Positions 33,827 through 44,590 of a stretch of DNA of 64,000 bases are shown in pieces (the stretch's first letter is position 1; each line of letters starts with the position of its first letter). The notes under the pieces were generated by a model. The model did not search any database. It saw only the letters and a program-made list of their open reading frames with translations, and was not told where the DNA came from. The translations under genes and the position numbers were made by a program. The stretch is from Pannonibacter phragmitetus DSM 14782 (GTDB lineage: Bacteria; Pseudomonadota; Alphaproteobacteria; Rhizobiales; Stappiaceae): the NCBI RefSeq assembly GCF_000382365.1, contig NZ_KB908216.1, positions 350,116 to 414,115 of the forward strand, written 5' to 3'.

Positions 33827-34639
33827 ATGAGCCAGATGCGTCTTGTCGTCGTCGGGGCTGCCGGCCGGATGGGCCAGGCCCTTGTGCGCGCCATCACCGC
33901 CATGGAAGGCAGCGTGCTTGCTGCCGCCATCGAACGGGAAGGCTCACCGGCCCTCGGCAAAGATGCTGGCGAGCTTGCCGGTCTCGGGCCCCTCGGCGTC
34001 AGGATCACGGATGATCCGCTGACCGCCTTTGCCGCCGCCGAAGGCGTGCTGGATTTCACCGCCCCCAAGGCCAGCCTGCATTTTGCCGAGCTCGCCGCCC
34101 AGGCGCGCATCGTGCACGTCATCGGCACCACCGGCTGGACGGATGAGGACCTGCCGAAGCTGGAGGCTGCCGCCCGCCATGCCCGGCTCGTCAAGTCCGG
34201 CAACATGAGCCTTGGCGTCAACCTGCTGGCGGCGCTGGTGAAGAAGGCCGCTGCAGCCCTTGGCCCCGATTACGATCTGGAAATCGTCGAGATGCACCAC
34301 CGCCACAAGGTGGATGCCCCCTCCGGCACGGCGCTGCTGCTGGGCGAGGCTGCAGCCGAAGGGCGCGGCATAGGCCTTGCGGAGCATTCGGTGCGGGTAC
34401 GCGACGGGCATACCGGCCCGCGTGAGGCCGGCACCATCGGCTTTGCCACCCTGCGCGGCGGTTCTGTCGTCGGCGACCACACCGTCATCCTCGCCGGTGA
34501 GGGCGAGCGGGTCGAACTGACCCACAAGGCGGAAGACCGCCAGATCTTTGCCCGTGGTGCAGTCAGGGCGGCCCTGTGGGCGCGCGACCGCAAGCCGGGC
34601 CTCTACTCCATGGCCGACGTGCTCGGCCTCAACGACTGA
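33827..34639 (+). CDS. dapB: 4-hydroxy-tetrahydrodipicolinate reductase
   Basis: DapB carries out the NAD(P)H-dependent second step of the lysine/diaminopimelate branch. The 270-aa protein has the nucleotide-binding [13 protein letters not shown] and the catalytic signature [20 protein letters not shown]. The active-site His and Lys are both present. It starts 200 nt after the pnp terminator, and gpmA follows within 31 nt. Confidence 0.97.
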   Translation: MSQMRLVVVGAAGRMGQALVRAITAMEGSVLAAAIEREGSPALGKDAGELAGLGPLGVRITDDPLTAFAAAEGVLDFTAPKASLHFAELAAQARIVHVIGTTGWTDEDLPKLEAAARHARLVKSGNMSLGVNLLAALVKKAAAALGPDYDLEIVEMHHRHKVDAPSGTALLLGEAAAEGRGIGLAEHSVRVRDGHTGPREAGTIGFATLRGGSVVGDHTVILAGEGERVELTHKAEDRQIFARGAVRAALWARDRKPGLYSMADVLGLND

Positions 34640-34670
34640 CAGACCTTCAGAAATTCAAGGAGATCGGTGC

Positions 34671-35291
34671 ATGGAACGTCTCTTGGTGCTCGTCCGCCAC
34701 GGCCAGAGCGAATGGAACCTCAAGAACCTCTTCACCGGCTGGAAGGACCCGGACCTGACCGAGCAGGGCATCGGTGAAGCCAAGGCCGCTGGCGGCAAGC
34801 TGCGCGACATGAAGCTGAAGTTCGATGTCGCCTTCACCTCGGACCTGACCCGCGCGCAGCACACGCTGAAGCTCATCCTTGCCGAACTCGGCCAGGACGG
34901 TCTGGAGACGATCCGCGATCAGGCCCTGAACGAGCGCGACTACGGCGACATCACCGGCATGAACAAGGATGAAGCCCGCGAGAAGTTCGGCGAGGAGCAG
35001 GTGCACATCTGGCGCCGCTCCTTCGACGTGCCCCCTCCGGGTGGCGAAAGCCTGAAGATGACGGCCGAGCGCGTTCTGCCCTATTACCGCGCCGAGATCC
35101 TGCCGCGCGTCATGGAAGGCACCCGCGTCATCGTTGCCGCCCATGGCAACTCCCTGCGCGCGCTGATCATGGAACTGGAAAAGCTGACGCCGGAACAGAT
35201 CCTCAAGCGCGAACTGGGCACCGGCGCACCGGTCGTCTACCGTCTGGATGAAGACGGCCAGGTGGTCAGCGTCGAGGATCTGGCAGACTGA
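34671..35291 (+). CDS. gpmA: 2,3-bisphosphoglycerate-dependent phosphoglycerate mutase
   Basis: GpmA interconverts 3- and 2-phosphoglycerate. The 206-aa protein is the short alphaproteobacterial form, with the phospho-histidine motif [10 protein letters not shown], the catalytic Glu in [11 protein letters not shown], and the second histidine in [11 protein letters not shown]. The start ATG has AAGGAG 8 nt upstream. A terminator follows. Confidence 0.96.
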   Translation: MERLLVLVRHGQSEWNLKNLFTGWKDPDLTEQGIGEAKAAGGKLRDMKLKFDVAFTSDLTRAQHTLKLILAELGQDGLETIRDQALNERDYGDITGMNKDEAREKFGEEQVHIWRRSFDVPPPGGESLKMTAERVLPYYRAEILPRVMEGTRVIVAAHGNSLRALIMELEKLTPEQILKRELGTGAPVVYRLDEDGQVVSVEDLAD

Positions 35292-35337
35292 TCCGCAGAG
35301 AGCGGCGGCCGCTGGCCTGCCGCAGAGCACATCCGGA

Positions 35338-35367
35338 AAGGCGCCCCAGCAAGGGCGCCTTTTTTGT
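35338..35367 (+). terminator. Rho-independent terminator after gpmA
   Basis: A perfect 9-bp stem (35338-35346 with 35353-35361) with a 6-nt loop runs into TTTTTTG. Confidence 0.92.
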
Positions 35368-35390
35368 TGGCACCGCCGCACAGCTGCAGC

Positions 35391-35419
35391 TTGACGGGTT
35401 GCTTTCCGGAAAATACTAC
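35391..35419 (+). promoter_or_regulatory. Promoter of the B12-uptake operon
   Basis: TTGACG (35391-35396) and TACTAC (35414-35419) are 17 nt apart. Transcription would start about 10 nt before the riboswitch aptamer. Confidence 0.5.
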
Positions 35420-35429
35420 TTCTGCGACG

Positions 35430-35643
35430 GTTTCTGGCAGTGAGAGCTGCCGGGATTAAAAGGGAACACGGTACGGACGACCCAATCAGGGGCCAAATCC
35501 GTGGCTGCCCCCGCAACTGTAAGCAGATGCCGGTCATTCTTGCGGCGCTTCCTCGGAAGACGCCGGGTCACTGCGCCAGTCCTCAACTGGTGCGGGAAGG
35601 CAAATGACCGGCCTGAAATCTGTGAGCCAGGAGACCTGCCGTC
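35430..35643 (+). promoter_or_regulatory. Cobalamin riboswitch 1 (before the B12-uptake operon)
   Basis: The aptamer core is recognisable in order: AAAAGGGAACACGGT near 35458, GGCTGCCCCCGCAACTGTAA near 35502-35522, and the B12 box GAGCCAGGAGACCTGCC at 35624-35640. Adenosyl- or hydroxocobalamin binding should repress the genes downstream. No intrinsic terminator follows closely. Instead, a hairpin (CTTGAGC/GCTCAAG, 35660-35679) covers part of the next ribosome-binding site, which suggests translational control. Confidence 0.92.
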
Positions 35644-35659
35644 ATGTGAAATCCAGATG

Positions 35660-35683
35660 CTTGAGCGGGGATGCTCAAGGAGG
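35660..35683 (+). promoter_or_regulatory. Hairpin overlapping a Shine-Dalgarno sequence
   Basis: CTTGAGC (35660-35666) pairs with GCTCAAG (35673-35679). The 3' arm takes up the first three bases of AAGGAGG (35677-35683). This is the likely expression platform of riboswitch 1. Confidence 0.5.
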
Positions 35684-35689
35684 ATCAAA

Positions 35690-35836
35690 ATGACGGTATT
35701 CCTGCCTCAGGCCTTCGGGCCTGCAAGACGTTTTGCTGCCCTTTCCTCCGGGGGGGCATGCGCTTCCCTGCCTTCCCGGTCCTGCGCTGGCTCCAGCCGC
35801 TTCAGCGGACTGCTGTCTGGTCCGTGCGGATCTTGA
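35690..35836 (+). CDS. Possible 48-residue leader ORF behind riboswitch 1
   Basis: An ATG at 35690 sits 6 nt after the best Shine-Dalgarno sequence of the region (AAGGAGG) and opens 48 codons, ending at 35836, 72 nt before the binding-protein gene. The peptide (MTVFLPQAFGPARRFAALSS and on) is rich in Ser, Gly, Ala and Arg and resembles nothing I know. It may be a regulatory leader peptide whose translation is controlled by B12, or a small unrecognised protein. A UUCG-loop hairpin (35708-35723) lies inside it. Confidence 0.35.
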   Translation: MTVFLPQAFGPARRFAALSSGGACASLPSRSCAGSSRFSGLLSGPCGS

Positions 35837-35908
35837 GCACTTCAAGGCGTGATGCAGCCGCATTGCGGCGCCTTGACATGACATCTGCCCAAAGGAAGGA
35901 AACCTCCC

Positions 35909-36934
35909 GTGCTTCTGCGCAATTTTGCTGCCGCCGCAGGCCTTGCTGCCTGCGCATCTTTCTCCCTGCCTGGTACAGCTCACGCCGGAAAGACCCAGTA
36001 TCCGCTGACGCTGGAGAATTGCGGCAAGGAACTGACCTTCACCAAGGCGCCGGAGCGGACCGTCTCCGTAGGCCAGAGCACCACCGAGATTCTCTATCTG
36101 CTGGGACAGGCGGACAAGATCACCGGGACGGCCCTTTGGATCGGCCCCGTTATTGAGGGCTATGAGGAGGTCAACGCCACGGTGCCGCGCCTTGCAGACA
36201 ATGCGCCCAGCTTTGAAAGTGTGACGGGGGCCCGGCCGGAGCTGGTGACCACCCAGTTTCAGTGGCAGATCGGCCCGCAGGGCGTCGTTGCCACTGTGGA
36301 ACAGTTCGAGGAACTGGGGATCGCCGTCTATACCTCGCCGGCCGATTGCACCGGTAAGGACAATTCTGCCGGTGATGACGGGCTGCGCAAGGCCAGCTTC
36401 TCCATGGACCTGATCTACCAGGAGATCGACGACCTCGCCCGCATCTTCGATGTCGAAGACAGGGGCACTGCCCTGATCGCAGAGCTGAAGGAGCGGGAGG
36501 AGGCCGCACGCCGGAAAATCGGAGCCGTCAATGGCGAAGTCTCGGCCGTCTTCTGGTTCTCGAGTGCCGATCTGGCGATCGACCCTTACGTGGCGGGCCA
36601 GAAGGGCGCGCCCGGCTACATGACCGCGAGCCTCGGCCTCAAGAATGTGATCGAGAGCGACGAAGAGTGGCCGACCGTCGGCTGGGAGACGATTGCCCGG
36701 TCCAACCCCACGGTGATCGTCGCCGGCAAGATGGACCGCCGCCGGTTCCCCGCCGATGACGTGGAGCTGAAGCAGAAGTTCCTCAAGGAGGATCCGGTCA
36801 CCAGCCTGATGCCAGCGGTCAAGGAAGGCCGGATCATCGTCATGGATGCACAGGCCATGAACCCGACGATCCGCACTATCGAAGGCATGGAAGTGCTGGC
36901 CGATGCGCTGGCCGTTTTCGGTCTCGCCAAGTGA
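35909..36934 (+). CDS. ABC transporter substrate-binding protein, BtuF-like
   Basis: The 341-aa protein has a signal peptide (cut likely after GTAHA near residue 26) and the FecB/BtuF-type fold: RTVSVGQSTTEILYLLGQADKITGTA, then a long helix, then MNPTIRTIEGMEVLADALAVFG. It binds a chelate or cobalamin in the periplasm and hands it to the permease encoded next. Cobalamin as ligand is inferred from the riboswitch. GTG start at 35909, preceded by AAGGAAGGAAAC; the permease gene overlaps by 1 nt. Confidence 0.85.
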   Translation: MLLRNFAAAAGLAACASFSLPGTAHAGKTQYPLTLENCGKELTFTKAPERTVSVGQSTTEILYLLGQADKITGTALWIGPVIEGYEEVNATVPRLADNAPSFESVTGARPELVTTQFQWQIGPQGVVATVEQFEELGIAVYTSPADCTGKDNSAGDDGLRKASFSMDLIYQEIDDLARIFDVEDRGTALIAELKEREEAARRKIGAVNGEVSAVFWFSSADLAIDPYVAGQKGAPGYMTASLGLKNVIESDEEWPTVGWETIARSNPTVIVAGKMDRRRFPADDVELKQKFLKEDPVTSLMPAVKEGRIIVMDAQAMNPTIRTIEGMEVLADALAVFGLAK

Positions 36935-37959
36935 TGACGCTTCCTTTCCACGCGGGAAAATGGGGAGGCGGTGCGCTTGGCACCGTCTCTCTCATTGCAG
37001 CTCTTGCCGCCGGGGCCGCCATTGGCGAGACCTCCATCCCGGTTGATACCGTCTTTCAGACGGTGGCAAACCGGGCCTGGGCGGCCGGTTATGTCCTTGA
37101 TCCGATCGACGAAGGGGTGATCTGGAACTATCGGGTCGCCCGTGCCGTGGCTGCTGCGGCCTGCGGCGCATCTCTGGCCTTGTGCGGCGCGATCCTCCAG
37201 TCGCTGCTGCGCAATGCCCTGGCCGACCCCTATATCCTCGGCATCTCGGCGGGAGCCTCCACCGGTGCGGTCAGTGTTGCCATTCTCGGGCTCGGGGGCG
37301 GGCTGCTGTCCCTTCCCCTCGGGGCCTTTGCCGGTGCGCTCACGGCCTTCGGCCTGGTCAGCCTGCTGGCCGTCCTCGCCGGGCGCAGCAGTGCCGCCGT
37401 GATTCTGGCCGGTATCGCCTGTTCGCAGCTTTTCAACGCGGTCACCTCCTTCATCGTCACCAAGTCGGCGACGGCCGATCAGGCACGCGGCATCATGTTC
37501 TGGCTGCTCGGCAATCTGTCGGGCGTGCGCTGGCCGGATGCCGGGCTGGCCGTGCCGGTGGCACTGGCCGGTTTCATCGTCTGCCTGCTGCATGCAAGGC
37601 ATCTGGACGCCTTTGCCTTCGGAACCAATGCGGCCGCGTCTGCCGGGGTTCCGGTGCGCCGGGTCTACATAATCCTGATCGCCACGGCGGCCATCATGAC
37701 CGCCGTCATGGTCAGCATAGCCGGATCGATCGGCTTCGTCGGACTGGTCATACCCCATGCCGCACGGCTGCTGGTTGGCGTCCGGCATGGGCTGCTGCTG
37801 CCGGTTTCGGCCTGGCTCGGTGCGGTCTTCATGATCTTTGCCGACATTCTGTCGCGAATCCTGATCCCCGGTCAGGTGCTGCCCATCGGCGTGATGACCG
37901 CCCTTGCCGGAGCACCTGCCTTTGCCCTTCTCCTGATCCACAGGCCAGTGACACGATGA
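36934..37959 (+). CDS. FecCD/BtuC-family ABC permease
   Basis: The 341-aa protein has about ten hydrophobic segments and the family motifs RVARAVAAAACGASLALCGA, LADPYILGISAGASTGA, and VSIAGSIGFVGLVIPHAARLL followed by GH/GV-rich loops. It forms the homodimeric inner-membrane channel of a vitamin B12 or siderophore importer. The ATG at 36934 overlaps the stop of the binding protein; GTG 36931 is an alternative. Confidence 0.92.
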   Translation: MTLPFHAGKWGGGALGTVSLIAALAAGAAIGETSIPVDTVFQTVANRAWAAGYVLDPIDEGVIWNYRVARAVAAAACGASLALCGAILQSLLRNALADPYILGISAGASTGAVSVAILGLGGGLLSLPLGAFAGALTAFGLVSLLAVLAGRSSAAVILAGIACSQLFNAVTSFIVTKSATADQARGIMFWLLGNLSGVRWPDAGLAVPVALAGFIVCLLHARHLDAFAFGTNAAASAGVPVRRVYIILIATAAIMTAVMVSIAGSIGFVGLVIPHAARLLVGVRHGLLLPVSAWLGAVFMIFADILSRILIPGQVLPIGVMTALAGAPAFALLLIHRPVTR

Positions 37960-38759
37960 TGCTGACAGCTCATGACCTGACTTGGCGCGCGCAGGGCCGC
38001 CTCATCAACGACAAGGTCAGCCTTGATCTCGCAGAGGGCGAGTTTCTGGGCATCGCCGGACCCAACGGCTCGGGGAAATCGACCCTTCTGTCCATGCTCT
38101 CCGGGCTGCGCAAGCCCGCATCCGGACATGTGACCGTCATGGGCACGCCCATGACGGATCTGTCCCGGCGTGACATTGCACGCCGGATTGCCGTGGTCGA
38201 GCAGCATGCGGAGACCAGCGAGCGGCTGACCGCGCGCCAGGTCGTGGAGCTTGGCCGCACCCCGCATCTCAGCATTTTGCGGCAATGGTCCGGCGAGGAC
38301 GATGCCATCGTCTCGGGCGCAATCGCGGCGGCCGGCATGCAGGATTTCGAGACACGGGAATGGCTGACCCTCTCCGGCGGGGAGAAGCAGCGGCTGCAGA
38401 TCGCACGTGCCCTGGCACAGCAGCCGGCGGTCCTCATCCTGGATGAACCCACCAATCACCTCGACATCGAGCACCAGATCGGGCTGCTGGATCTTGTCAG
38501 CTCGCAGGGGCTCAGCGTCATTGCCGCGCTGCATGACCTCAATCACGCGGCCATGTTCTGCGACCGGCTGATCGTGATGGACGCTGGCCGGATCGCTGCG
38601 CAGGGCCGTCCCGGCAGCATTCTCACCCCCGATCTTCTGGCCAGGGTCTTCAAGGTCGAGGCCACGGTGGAAACGGGACCGGAGGGCGAGTGCCATATCC
38701 GGTATGCCCGGCCATCCAGCCGCCGCCGCAAACACCCGCTTCAAGGAGCAGCAGCATGA
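37956..38759 (+). CDS. BtuD/FecE-like ABC transporter ATPase
   Basis: The 267-aa ATPase has Walker A GPNGSGKSTLLSML, Q-loop VVEQHAETSERL, signature LSGGEKQRLQIARAL, Walker B VLILDEPTNHLD and the switch His in AALHDLNHAA. It completes the three-part importer. ATG 37956 overlaps the permease stop by 4 nt, and the stop overlaps the pseudoazurin start by 4 nt, so all four genes are tightly coupled. Confidence 0.93.
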   Translation: MMLTAHDLTWRAQGRLINDKVSLDLAEGEFLGIAGPNGSGKSTLLSMLSGLRKPASGHVTVMGTPMTDLSRRDIARRIAVVEQHAETSERLTARQVVELGRTPHLSILRQWSGEDDAIVSGAIAAAGMQDFETREWLTLSGGEKQRLQIARALAQQPAVLILDEPTNHLDIEHQIGLLDLVSSQGLSVIAALHDLNHAAMFCDRLIVMDAGRIAAQGRPGSILTPDLLARVFKVEATVETGPEGECHIRYARPSSRRRKHPLQGAAA

Positions 38760-39217
38760 TGATGCGCAGCCTCGCCCGCACCCTTTTCCTCAGCTTTGTT
38801 TCTGCCCAGTCCCTGCTCATGGCAAGCACCGCTGCAACCCGAGCCGGGACTGTCGACGTCCAGATGCTGAACCGGGGCGCCCATGGCACCATGGTGTTCG
38901 AGCCCGATTTCGTGCAGATCGAGCCGGGCGATACGGTGACCTTCCGGGTTGGCCACAAGAGCCACAATGCCGCTTCCATCGCCACAATGGTGCCCGAGGG
39001 CTTCGCCGGTTTCACCGGCAAGATCAACGAGGAGATTTCCATCACCTTTGATCAACCGGGGCTCTATGGCATCAAGTGCTCGCCGCACTATACCATGGGT
39101 ATGGTCATGGTGATTCGGGTCGGCGATGCCGCCCGGCCTGCGGGTTTTCCCGACCCAAGCGTTCCCCCCGCCTCTCTCAAGCGCTTCGAAGAGATTTTGG
39201 CCCGCTCCGGCCTCTGA
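38756..39217 (+). CDS. Pseudoazurin (type 1 blue copper protein)
   Basis: The 153-aa protein has a signal peptide (cut near ATRAG, residue 30) and a cupredoxin domain with the type 1 copper ligands: His in GHKSHNAAS, and Cys, His and Met in IKCSPHYTMGMVM. Pseudoazurins carry electrons in the periplasm, usually to nitrite or nitrous oxide reductase or to peroxidases. Here the gene overlaps the ABC ATPase gene by 4 nt with AAGGAG just upstream, so it belongs to a B12-riboswitch operon. That context is unusual. Confidence 0.92.
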   Translation: MMMRSLARTLFLSFVSAQSLLMASTAATRAGTVDVQMLNRGAHGTMVFEPDFVQIEPGDTVTFRVGHKSHNAASIATMVPEGFAGFTGKINEEISITFDQPGLYGIKCSPHYTMGMVMVIRVGDAARPAGFPDPSVPPASLKRFEEILARSGL

Positions 39218-39265
39218 GCCAGATAACTACATCTTGTGGGTATTGTGCACTTCCTCACATAGGGA

Positions 39266-39293
39266 TTGATAAAATTCGAATCTCCGCTATGTT
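39266..39293 (+). promoter_or_regulatory. Possible promoter before riboswitch 2
   Basis: TTGATA (39266-39271) and TATGTT (39288-39293) are 16 nt apart and lie just before the aptamer. Confidence 0.4.
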
Positions 39294-39297
39294 GAGT

Positions 39298-39490
39298 CCT
39301 GTTCAGGGTTCTCCGGCGGAAACGCCGACGAGCTGAGACGGGAACAGGGTGAAACCGGCGGAAATCCGGCAATTCCCAGGCTGCCCCCGCAACTGTGAAC
39401 GGTGAGCGTTCGTCCCATTCTGCCACTTGGCCGCAAGGCCTGGGAAGGCGGGGCGGCGTGATGACCCGTGAGCCAGGAGACCTGCCTTGA
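39298..39490 (+). promoter_or_regulatory. Cobalamin riboswitch 2 (before nrdHIEF)
   Basis: The core elements are GACGGGAACAGGGTGAAA near 39338, GGCTGCCCCCGCAACTGTGA near 39380-39398, and the B12 box GAGCCAGGAGACCTGCC at 39470-39486. The next gene on this strand is nrdH at 39794. Bases 39487-39793 hold no convincing gene or terminator. The expected logic is repression of the B12-independent reductase when B12 is plentiful. Confidence 0.92.
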
Positions 39491-39793
39491 GCGTAACGTC
39501 CACCGGCGGGGTGCCGGAGGGGCGCGGTCAGTTCATGTCCGGTTCTGCCGGGCTGTCCGCTCCCTCTGGCCAGCGCCATCTGCTTCGGCAGCAGTGCTTC
39601 GGGGTGCAGGCATGATCAAGAGAGCCGTTTTCGAGTTTCCGCCGGGGTAGTCACCTGCGGCCCGTTTTCTCCCGCTCCACCGGATTGGTCCGGCTGCTGC
39701 AGCGTGGGAATTGTCCTTGAGTTTTTATCTGATGCCGGCTGCGCAAAGGCGTGGCCGAACCCTTTGTCACGTCCGTCATATGAGGATCGACCG

Positions 39794-40015
39794 ATGACCG
39801 TCACCGTCTACAGCAAGCCCGCCTGCGTTCAGTGCAATGCCACCACCCGCGCCCTGGAGCGCAAGGGCATCGACTACACGCTGGTGGACATTTCCGAAGA
39901 CACGGCGGCCTATGACTATGTGACGGGCCTTGGCTACCGTCAGGTGCCGGTGGTTGTCGCCGGTGAAAACCACTGGGCCGGTTTCCGCCCGGACCTGATC
40001 GGCGGCCTCGGCTGA
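39794..40015 (+). CDS. nrdH: Glutaredoxin-like protein NrdH
   Basis: NrdH is the dedicated reductant of class Ib ribonucleotide reductase. The 73-aa protein has the CVQC active site (residues 11-14 of [18 protein letters not shown]) and the family C-terminal WAGFRPDLI. It opens the nrdHIEF operon downstream of riboswitch 2; nrdI follows after 22 nt. Confidence 0.96.
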   Translation: MTVTVYSKPACVQCNATTRALERKGIDYTLVDISEDTAAYDYVTGLGYRQVPVVVAGENHWAGFRPDLIGGLG

Positions 40016-40037
40016 AGCACTGAAGGGCGCGTGCACC

Positions 40038-40436
40038 ATGGGCAGGCTCGTCTATTTTTCCAGCACGTCGGAAAACACCCGCCGCTTCGTCGAGAAGCTG
40101 GGGTATGACGCCATCCGCCTGCCCGTGGACGCCAGCGCGCCCGTGCCCCTCGTGAGTGAGCCCTTCGTGCTGGTGACGCCGACCTATGGCGGCGGCACGG
40201 CGAAGGGCGCGGTTCCGAAACCGGTGATCCGCTTTCTCAACGAGGAGCAGAACCGCAAGCTCATCCGCGGCGTCATCGCTGCGGGCAACACCAATTTCGG
40301 CGAAGGCTATGCCATCGCCGGCAACATCATTTCCGCCAAGTGCAACGTGCCGTTCCTCTACAGGTTCGAGCTTCTGGGCACGGCGGAGGATGTCGAGAAC
40401 GTCACCCTCGGACTGGAACGGTTTTGGACATGCTAG
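40038..40436 (+). CDS. nrdI: Flavodoxin-like protein NrdI
   Basis: NrdI supplies the oxidant that builds the dimanganese-tyrosyl radical in NrdF. The 132-aa protein has the FMN loop [17 protein letters not shown] and the segments LVTPTYGGG and [15 protein letters not shown] typical of NrdI. Its stop overlaps the nrdE start by 7 nt. Confidence 0.96.
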   Translation: MGRLVYFSSTSENTRRFVEKLGYDAIRLPVDASAPVPLVSEPFVLVTPTYGGGTAKGAVPKPVIRFLNEEQNRKLIRGVIAAGNTNFGEGYAIAGNIISAKCNVPFLYRFELLGTAEDVENVTLGLERFWTC

Positions 40437-42632
40437 ACACGGATTCCCCGCAGGACGCGGGCGCAAAGACCCACTCCGCAGCCGTTGCCCCGGCCTCCGG
40501 TGGCAGCAATGCCCGCCAGTCCACGGCGCTGGACTATCACGCGCTGAACGCGATGCTGAACCTCTATGATGATGAGGGAAAGATCCAGTTCGAGAAGGAC
40601 CGCGAGGCCGCGCGCCAGTATTTCCTCTCGCACGTGAACCAGAACACGGTCTTCTTCCATAATCTCAAGGAGAAGCTCGATTATCTGGTCACCGAAGGCT
40701 ACTACGAGCCCGAGGTTCTGGAGCAGTATTCCTTTGCCTTCGTACGCGATCTGTTCGACGCTGCCTATGCAAAGAAGTTCCGTTTCCCGACCTTCCTCGG
40801 CGCCTTCAAGTATTACACGTCCTACACGCTGAAGACGTTTGACGGTAAGCGCTATCTGGAGCGCTACGAGGACCGCGTCTGCATGGTGGCGCTGGCGCTG
40901 GCGCGCGGCGACGAAGCCCTGGCCATGGCGATGATGGAAGAGATCATCACCGGCCGCTTCCAGCCGGCAACGCCGACCTTCCTCAACGCGGGCAAGAAGA
41001 GCCGTGGCGAGCTGGTGTCCTGCTTCCTGCTGCGCATCGAAGACAACATGGAGTCCATCGGCCGGTCGATCAATTCGGCGCTGCAGCTGTCCAAGCGCGG
41101 CGGCGGCGTGGCCCTGTGCCTGACGAACCTGCGCGAATCGGGTGCGCCCATCAAGCACATCGAGAATCAGTCTTCCGGCGTCATCCCGGTGATGAAGCTT
41201 CTGGAAGACAGCTTCTCCTATGCCAACCAGCTGGGAGCCCGTCAGGGTGCGGGCGCGGTGTATCTCAACGCCCACCACCCGGACATCATGCGCTTCCTCG
41301 ACACCAAGCGCGAGAATGCGGACGAGAAGATCCGCATCAAGACCCTGTCGCTGGGTGTCGTCGTGCCGGACATCACCTTCGAGCTCGCCCGCAACAACGA
41401 GGACATGTATCTGTTCTCGCCCTATGACGTGGAGCGGGTCTACGGCGTGCCCTTCTCCGAGATTTCGGTGACGGAAAAGTACCGCGAGATGGTCGAGGAC
41501 GCGCGCATCCGCAAGTCCAAGATCAAGGCCCGCGAGTTCTTCCAGATCATCGCCGAGATCCAGTTCGAGAGCGGCTATCCCTACCTCATGTTCGAGGACA
41601 CGGTGAACCGCGCCAACCCGATTGCCGGCCGCATTTCCATGAGCAACCTGTGCTCGGAAATCCTGCAGGTGAGCGAGGCCAGCGTCTATGAGGAGGACCT
41701 GTCCTACTCGCACCTCGGCAAGGACATTTCCTGCAATCTCGGCTCGCTGAACATCGCCAAGACGATGGATTCGGATGATTTCGGCCGCACGGTCGAAACC
41801 TCCATCCGCGCCCTGACGGCGGTTGCCGAGATGAGCAACATCACCTCCGTGCCTTCCATCGCCCGTGGCAATGCGGAGAGCCTTGCCATCGGCCTTGGCC
41901 AGATGAACCTGCACGGCTATCTCGCCCGCGAGCGCATTTTCTACGGCTCGGAAGAAGGCATCGACTTCACCAACATCTACTTCTACGCCGTGACCTATCA
42001 TGCAGTCCGTGCGTCGAACCGTCTGGCGGTCGAAAAAGGCCGCAGCTTCAAGGGCTTCGAGAAGTCCAAGTATGCTTCCGGCGAATATTTCGACAAGTAC
42101 ACGGATCAGGTCTGGGCGCCGAAGACGGAGCGCGTGGCGCAGCTTTTCGCTGATGCCGGGATCCATATTCCGACGCAGGACGACTGGCGCGCCCTCAAGG
42201 CCGAGGTAATGACCGGCGGGCTCTATAACCAGAACCTGCAGGCCGTGCCGCCCACCGGCTCGATCTCCTACATCAACCACTCGACCTCCTCGATCCACCC
42301 GATCGTGTCAAAGATCGAGATCCGCAAGGAAGGCAAGATCGGCCGCGTCTATTATCCGGCGCCCTACATGTCGAATGAAAACCTCGACTATTATCAGGAT
42401 GCCTACGAGATCGGGCCGGAGAAGATCATCGACACCTATGCCGCGGCCACCCAGCACGTGGATCAGGGCCTGTCGCTGACGCTGTTCTTCCGCGACACGG
42501 CCACGACCCGCGACATCAACCGGGCGCAGATCTATGCCTGGAAGCAGGGCATTAAGACCATCTATTACATCCGCCTGCGCCAGATGGCTCTGGACGGCAC
42601 GCAGGTTCAGGGCTGCGTGTCCTGCACTCTCT

Positions 42633-42634
<2 letters not shown>
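40430..42634 (+). CDS. nrdE: Class Ib ribonucleoside-diphosphate reductase, alpha chain
   Basis: NrdE reduces ribonucleotides to deoxyribonucleotides. The 734-aa protein has the redox cysteine in ELVSCFLLR, the active-site region [12 protein letters not shown], the signature [20 protein letters not shown], and the C-terminal thiol pair VQGCVSCTL that NrdH reduces. There is no N-terminal ATP cone, as expected for class Ib. The start is ATG 40430, overlapping nrdI. Confidence 0.97.
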
Positions 42635-43739
<1,105 letters not shown>

Positions 43740-43764
43740 GACCCGGCCAGAGGCTTGGGTGATT

Positions 43765-43796
43765 TCAGGGCCTTACGCTGCCGCGTGAGGCCCTGA
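43765..43796. terminator. Bidirectional hairpin between nrdF and cobM
   Basis: A 14-bp stem (43765-43778 with 43783-43796, one G-U pair) with loop TGCC sits between two convergent genes. T-rich tails are weak on both sides. Confidence 0.6.
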
Positions 43797-43822
43797 TCTG
43801 ATTCAAGCTGACGCTTGCGGCG

Positions 43823-44590
43823 TCATAAGCCTTCCCGGCCCCTGAAGCGGCGCTGATAGGCTGGATCGTAGAGCGCGCTTTCGCGGAACTCCTTGGCGCC
43901 AAGCCCATGGCCCACAAAGATCAGCGCCGTGCGCTCGATGGGGTTCTCCGCCACTTTCGCGCAGATATCCGCCAGCGTGCCGGAGACGATCCGTTCATCC
44001 GGCCAGGAGGCTTTGACAACGATGGCAACCGGGCAATCCGCCCCATAGAGCGGGGTCAGTTCCGCCACCACCCTGTCAAGCGCATGGATGGCGAGGTGGA
44101 TCGCCAGCGTTGCGCCGGTGGCGCCGAACCGGTCGAGCGTTTCCCCCTCCGGCATGGGCGAGGCCCGGCCAGACACGCGGGTCAGGACAAGGCTCTGGGC
44201 CTCCGCCGGGATCGTCAGCTCGCGCCCGAGGGCCGAGGCAGCCGCCGCGAACGCAGGCACGCCTGGCGTCATGGTGTAGCCGATGCCCAGCCGGTTCAGC
44301 CGCCGGATCTGTTCGGCCACCGCGCTCCAGACCGACAGGTCGCCCGAATGCAGGCGGGCAACATCCTGCCCGTTATCGGAAGCACGCAGGAACTCGGCCT
44401 CGATCTCGTCCAGCGACAGCGGCGCCGTGTCGATGATCCGCGCGCCTTCCGGACAGAAGGCCAGCAGCTCTTCCGAGACGAGAGACCCGGCATAAAGGCA
44501 GACCGGGCAGCTTTCGATCAGGCTGCGGCCCCGGACGGTGATCAGATCAGCCGCGCCCGGGCCTGCGCCGATAAAATGGACCTTCATCAT
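43823..44590 (-). CDS. cobM: Precorrin-4 C11-methyltransferase
   Basis: CobM methylates C11 of precorrin-4 in the aerobic cobalamin pathway. The 255-aa protein has the family N-terminus [19 protein letters not shown], the segment [20 protein letters not shown], and [26 protein letters not shown] 44590 overlaps the cobL stop by 4 nt with GAGGAAG upstream; longer in-frame starts would run into cobL. Confidence 0.96.
   Translation of the reverse strand: MMKVHFIGAGPGAADLITVRGRSLIESCPVCLYAGSLVSEELLAFCPEGARIIDTAPLSLDEIEAEFLRASDNGQDVARLHSGDLSVWSAVAEQIRRLNRLGIGYTMTPGVPAFAAAASALGRELTIPAEAQSLVLTRVSGRASPMPEGETLDRFGATGATLAIHLAIHALDRVVAELTPLYGADCPVAIVVKASWPDERIVSGTLADICAKVAENPIERTALIFVGHGLGAKEFRESALYDPAYQRRFRGREGL

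Noticed and set aside
39535..39650. Two tiny overlapping ORFs (26 and 12 codons) after riboswitch 2
   Set aside because: The first has GGAGG only 14 nt upstream and neither shows a recognisable peptide; unlike the ORF after riboswitch 1, there is no hairpin over a ribosome site.
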